Source: Bacteroidota bacterium
GTDB lineage: Bacteria > Bacteroidota > Bacteroidia > Bacteroidales > Prolixibacteraceae
DNA length: 10,095 nucleotides
Direction: 5' to 3'
Assembly: GCA_030706665.1 (NCBI GenBank)
Contig: JAUZOB010000105.1
Coordinates: 1 to 10,095 of the forward strand
Positions 7,633 through 10,095 of this stretch are shown here, one piece after another. A model generated the notes under the pieces. It was not told the origin of the DNA. It ran no database searches and worked only from the letters and a program-made list of their open reading frames with translations. The position numbers and the translations under genes were made by a program. How positions within the stretch are numbered: position 1 is the first letter of the stretch; every line of letters starts with the position of its first letter.

Positions 7633-8664
7633 ATGAAAGGAAAACACGTAACTATCATAGGAGGCGGACCCGCAGGTATGCAGGCAGCATCACAACTAAG
7701 TGAATTAGGAATCGAGGTCTTACTGATCGAGAAAGATAATAAACTCGGTGGCAAGTTGAATCAATGGGATCGGCTGTTCCCTGATCAAACACCTTCAATG
7801 ACGTTACTCAAAGAATTGCAAAATGCAATAGAAAAGAGCAAGGTCACGATTCGGCTGAATACTGAAGTTCAAAAGATAAGCAATCTGACCCATGGATTTG
7901 ATATTCTATTGAATGCAGAAGAAACACAACATTCAGACGCGGTTCTCCTAACAACCGGATTTGAACTTTTCGATGCCAGACTGAAAGAAGAATATGGATA
8001 TGGAACATATCCCAATGTAATTACCTCTTCCGATCTTGAAAAGCTTTTCAGAGAAGGGCAACCGCTTACAACCGCAGAGGGAAGAACTCCTTCAAAAATC
8101 GCTTTCCTGCATTGTGTCGGATCACGCGATGAGAAAGTGGGACAGTTTCATTGCTCAAGGGTATGTTGTATCACCGGCGTAAAGCAGGCAATCGAAGTAA
8201 AACAGGCTTTGCCAGAATGTGAGGTCTATAATTTTTACATGGATATGCGTATGTTCGGTGCCGGCTACGAAGAGCTGTACAGAGAAGCCCAGGAAAAATG
8301 GGGAATAACGTTCATCCGTGGAAGGATCTCAGAAGCTGCCCTGAATCAGGAAAATCGTATTCAGATCAAAGCAGAAGATACCTTAGCAGGAAGACCGGTT
8401 CGATTGAGTGTAGACCTTCTGGTTTTATTGGTCGGAATGACTGCCTCTCCCTGCAATAAAGCACTTGCTGCGACATCAGGAGCAGAGCTCCGTTCAAATG
8501 GATTCTTCAATCCTGTTGATCCATTCAACCACTCTGTTGAGTCAGCAATTCCAGGACTCTATTTTGCCGGAACATGCACTGCTCCCCGTAATATTGGGGA
8601 AACGCTTATGGAAGCCGGATCTGCAGCATTAAAAATACACAAGTTCCTCCTTCAAAACGATTAA
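7633..8664 (+). CDS. Short HdrA-like FAD-dependent oxidoreductase (QmoA/sHdrA type)
   Basis: The start codon directly follows the preceding TAA, with no gap. The 343-residue protein opens with a dinucleotide-binding fold: VTIIGGGPAGMQAA at about 6-19, then LLIEKDNKLGGKLNQW. It closes with the FAD-contact segment GLYFAGTCTAP and GETLMEAGSAA (308-332). In between lies the HdrA signature HCVGSRD, then FHCSRVCC (C161, C174, C178, C179), which ligates a [4Fe-4S] cluster near the flavin in HdrA. Canonical methanogen HdrA is about 650 residues, with an extra N-terminal domain and fused ferredoxin domains. These are absent here, as in QmoA and the sulfur-oxidation protein sHdrA. It should transfer electrons between the two HdrC-like proteins encoded on either side. 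Electron bifurcation is possible but not shown by the sequence. Confidence 0.88.
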   Translation: MKGKHVTIIGGGPAGMQAASQLSELGIEVLLIEKDNKLGGKLNQWDRLFPDQTPSMTLLKELQNAIEKSKVTIRLNTEVQKISNLTHGFDILLNAEETQHSDAVLLTTGFELFDARLKEEYGYGTYPNVITSSDLEKLFREGQPLTTAEGRTPSKIAFLHCVGSRDEKVGQFHCSRVCCITGVKQAIEVKQALPECEVYNFYMDMRMFGAGYEELYREAQEKWGITFIRGRISEAALNQENRIQIKAEDTLAGRPVRLSVDLLVLLVGMTASPCNKALAATSGAELRSNGFFNPVDPFNHSVESAIPGLYFAGTCTAPRNIGETLMEAGSAALKIHKFLLQND

Positions 8665-8667
8665 AGT

Positions 8668-9006
8668 ATGAAATGGGGGTATACAATAAGCCAACCCAGA
8701 GCAATTAATCTGGATACAAACGATTACCGTCTGTCGAATTGGGTCCTAAATAACGAACCGTCACTCCTTCGTTGTTTCGGATGCGGAAGCTGTACGGCGA
8801 CCTGTACTGCAGGCAATCTTACCAGCTTTAATTTTAGAAAACTTCATCATGCATTACGTCTTGGAGAATACACCCGAATAAAAGAAGAAGTATCCAAATG
8901 CATGCTCTGTGGTAAATGCAGGCTTGTTTGCCCCAGAGGGGTCAACACCAGAAATGTAGTCGTATCAATTCAAAAAGCAATAAAAGAGTATGAAGCTATA
9001 CTTTGA
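8668..9006 (+). CDS. Small HdrC-like double [4Fe-4S] protein
   Basis: This 112-residue soluble protein starts 3 nt after the HdrA-like stop. It has two cluster motifs, C36, C39, C42, C46 (CFGCGSCTATC) and C78, C81, C84, C88 (CMLCGKCRLVCPRG), in the spacing CX2CX2CX3C. The first lacks the usual proline after the fourth cysteine. Between them is the helical HdrC spacer FNFRKLHHALRLGEYTRIKEEV. The order and size fit a second HdrC unit, parallel to HdrC2 of sHdr clusters or to the HdrC-like part of QmoC. It probably links the HdrA-like flavoprotein to the membrane protein encoded next, whose start codon lies inside this gene (17-nt overlap). Confidence 0.88.
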   Translation: MKWGYTISQPRAINLDTNDYRLSNWVLNNEPSLLRCFGCGSCTATCTAGNLTSFNFRKLHHALRLGEYTRIKEEVSKCMLCGKCRLVCPRGVNTRNVVVSIQKAIKEYEAIL

Positions 9007-10095
9007 CCCTTTTGTCATTCCTTTCTCGATAGGATTCCTGATATTACTCGGAGTATTGTTCTATAAATACATCCGATGGTATCGCTATCTCCCGAAGAGC
9101 GATAAAAAACTGATACGTCAGGGGCTTTTCACCCGGAAAAGTCTCTTAGCCATGAGAGAGATTTTTTATGAGAGTCTTCTTCATCGTAAAATATTCAAAG
9201 TAAACCCAAGACTGGGCTACATGCACATGAGCCTTGCTTTCGGATGGTTTCTGTTGATCGTAGTCGGTAAAGTGGAAACACTGTTTTACCTCGATGATCC
9301 GCTCAATCCACCCTATGTGCCGGTGTTCTTCCGCTTTTATTTCCCGGATGAACCTCTTGCAAGAGCTACCTATATCAACTTTGCTTTCTTCATGGACCTT
9401 CTGCTTCTTTTTGTGCTGACAGGTCTTGCGATGGCCTTTATGAAACGGATGAAGCCTTCAACGTTGGGAATGAAGAAAACAACGAAGCATACACTTGGTG
9501 ACAGAGTTGCACTTTCGGCTCTTTGGTTTATCTTCCCACTCAGATTACTTGCAGAGAGCCTTACTTGCGGAATCTATCAATCCGGAAGCTTTCTTACAGG
9601 TACTCTCGGAAAGTTTCTGGCGACATTCCTTCCGGTCAATGACCTGGCTTATCCTGCATGGTGGGCTTATTCATTGGCTTTGGGCTCTTTTTTCATTGCA
9701 ATGCCCTTCTCCCGATACATGCATATTCTAACAGAGATTCCTCTTATATTTCTTCGTCAATATGGATTGAAAGCCAATGAAAGTTATACTTCATATTCTG
9801 ACTTTCAGGTTCAGGCATGCTCTCGTTGCGGGATATGCATCGACCCTTGTCAGCTCAACACGGCTGCAGGGATTACCGATGTTCAGTCAGTATATGTCCT
9901 TCGTGACCATCGGGAGAAGAAAACATGTCGTTCGAAGGTTGAGAATTGTTTACTCTGTGGAAGATGTGAGAACGTTTGCCCTGTCGGAATCGAACTGAAT
10001 ACACTTCGTATTAGTCTCCGAAATAATAATATCTCCGAATCATCTGATCGGTTCAGTTATCTTCCGGTTAATCACAATCCGATTGCAAATGCAAA
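8990..10095 (+). CDS. Membrane cytochrome-b-like (NarI/HdrE type) protein fused to a double [4Fe-4S] domain, 3' end cut off
   Basis: The ATG at 8990 opens a frame that stays open for 368 codons to the end of the window. It overlaps the previous gene by 17 nt. Five membrane helices are predicted at about 8-28, 77-98, 128-150, 172-190 and 222-243. Basic loops on the cytoplasmic side (29-77, 151-171) and an acidic loop outside (100-127) give the NarI topology, with the C-terminus inside. PFSRYMHILTEIP (239-251) resembles the last helix of E. coli NarI, and H244 and H79 are possible haem b ligands. The cytoplasmic domain has clusters C277, C280, C283, C287 and C320, C323, C326, C330. Its role would be quinone/quinol electron exchange with the Hdr-like proteins. 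The missing part may carry CCG domains, as in HdrDE or FadF-type fusions. Confidence 0.88.
   Translation, partial: MKLYFDPFVIPFSIGFLILLGVLFYKYIRWYRYLPKSDKKLIRQGLFTRKSLLAMREIFYESLLHRKIFKVNPRLGYMHMSLAFGWFLLIVVGKVETLFYLDDPLNPPYVPVFFRFYFPDEPLARATYINFAFFMDLLLLFVLTGLAMAFMKRMKPSTLGMKKTTKHTLGDRVALSALWFIFPLRLLAESLTCGIYQSGSFLTGTLGKFLATFLPVNDLAYPAWWAYSLALGSFFIAMPFSRYMHILTEIPLIFLRQYGLKANESYTSYSDFQVQACSRCGICIDPCQLNTAAGITDVQSVYVLRDHREKKTCRSKVENCLLCGRCENVCPVGIELNTLRISLRNNNISESSDRFSYLPVNHNPIANA

Noticed and set aside
9495..9998. Two plus-strand frames (9495-9731 and 9777-9998) that could be read as small proteins
   Set aside because: Both lie out of frame within the membrane/Fe-S gene, which is continuous, has clear motifs and explains the region fully.
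5832..10095. Assigning the operon to methanogen-type HdrABC or to dissimilatory sulfate-reduction QmoABC
   Set aside because: The HdrA-like protein lacks the ferredoxin domains of methanogen HdrA. Qmo has two HdrA-like flavoproteins and no separate HdrB, unlike this cluster.

Overview
The window most likely comes from a member of the Bacteroidota, probably Bacteroidales. The reasons are an AT-leaning composition, genes without clear Shine-Dalgarno sites, -7 boxes of the TAnnTTTG type, a glycosidase-type C-terminal discoidin domain, and a NarL-type two-component pair of the style common in that phylum. The assignment rests on style, not on a marker gene.

Layout. Positions 1-360 hold the 3' end of a plus-strand gene with an F5/8 type C (discoidin-like) C-terminus, probably a secreted glycoside hydrolase such as a GH20 hexosaminidase. 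It converges on a large minus-strand gene (449-3826) for an AddA/RecB-like UvrD-family helicase with a C-terminal PD-(D/E)XK nuclease. A strong hairpin (376-410) sits between the two 3' ends. A 161-nt divergent spacer then leads into a two-component operon (3988-5591): a three-helix membrane histidine kinase and a NarL/LuxR-type response regulator, overlapping by 4 nt.

The main interest is the right half. After a 240-nt spacer with several stacked inverted repeats and a good Bacteroidota-type promoter, five tightly packed genes (5832 to beyond 10095) encode a heterodisulfide-reductase-like system: HdrC-like, HdrB-like, a short HdrA/QmoA/sHdrA-like flavoprotein, a second small HdrC-like protein, and a membrane cytochrome-b-like protein carrying its own double [4Fe-4S] domain. 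The last gene runs off the window's end. Intergenic distances are +10, 0, +3 and -17 nt, so this is an operon with probable translational coupling.

How it may work (inference): the membrane protein exchanges electrons with the menaquinone pool. The Fe-S proteins form a wire of six predicted cubane clusters to the HdrA-like flavin and to the HdrB-like catalytic subunit, which keeps one complete CCG site. The physiological substrate is unknown. No methanogenic, sulfate-reducing (Apr), MvhADG, FlxABCD or lipoate-binding partner is visible here. The first four genes follow the C1-B1-A-C2 logic of the sulfur-oxidising sHdr cluster, but they are joined to a membrane module. The upstream two-component pair is a candidate local regulator. 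The longest stretch without a gene is the 240 nt at 5592-5831, and no RNA genes, CRISPR arrays or mobile elements were seen.
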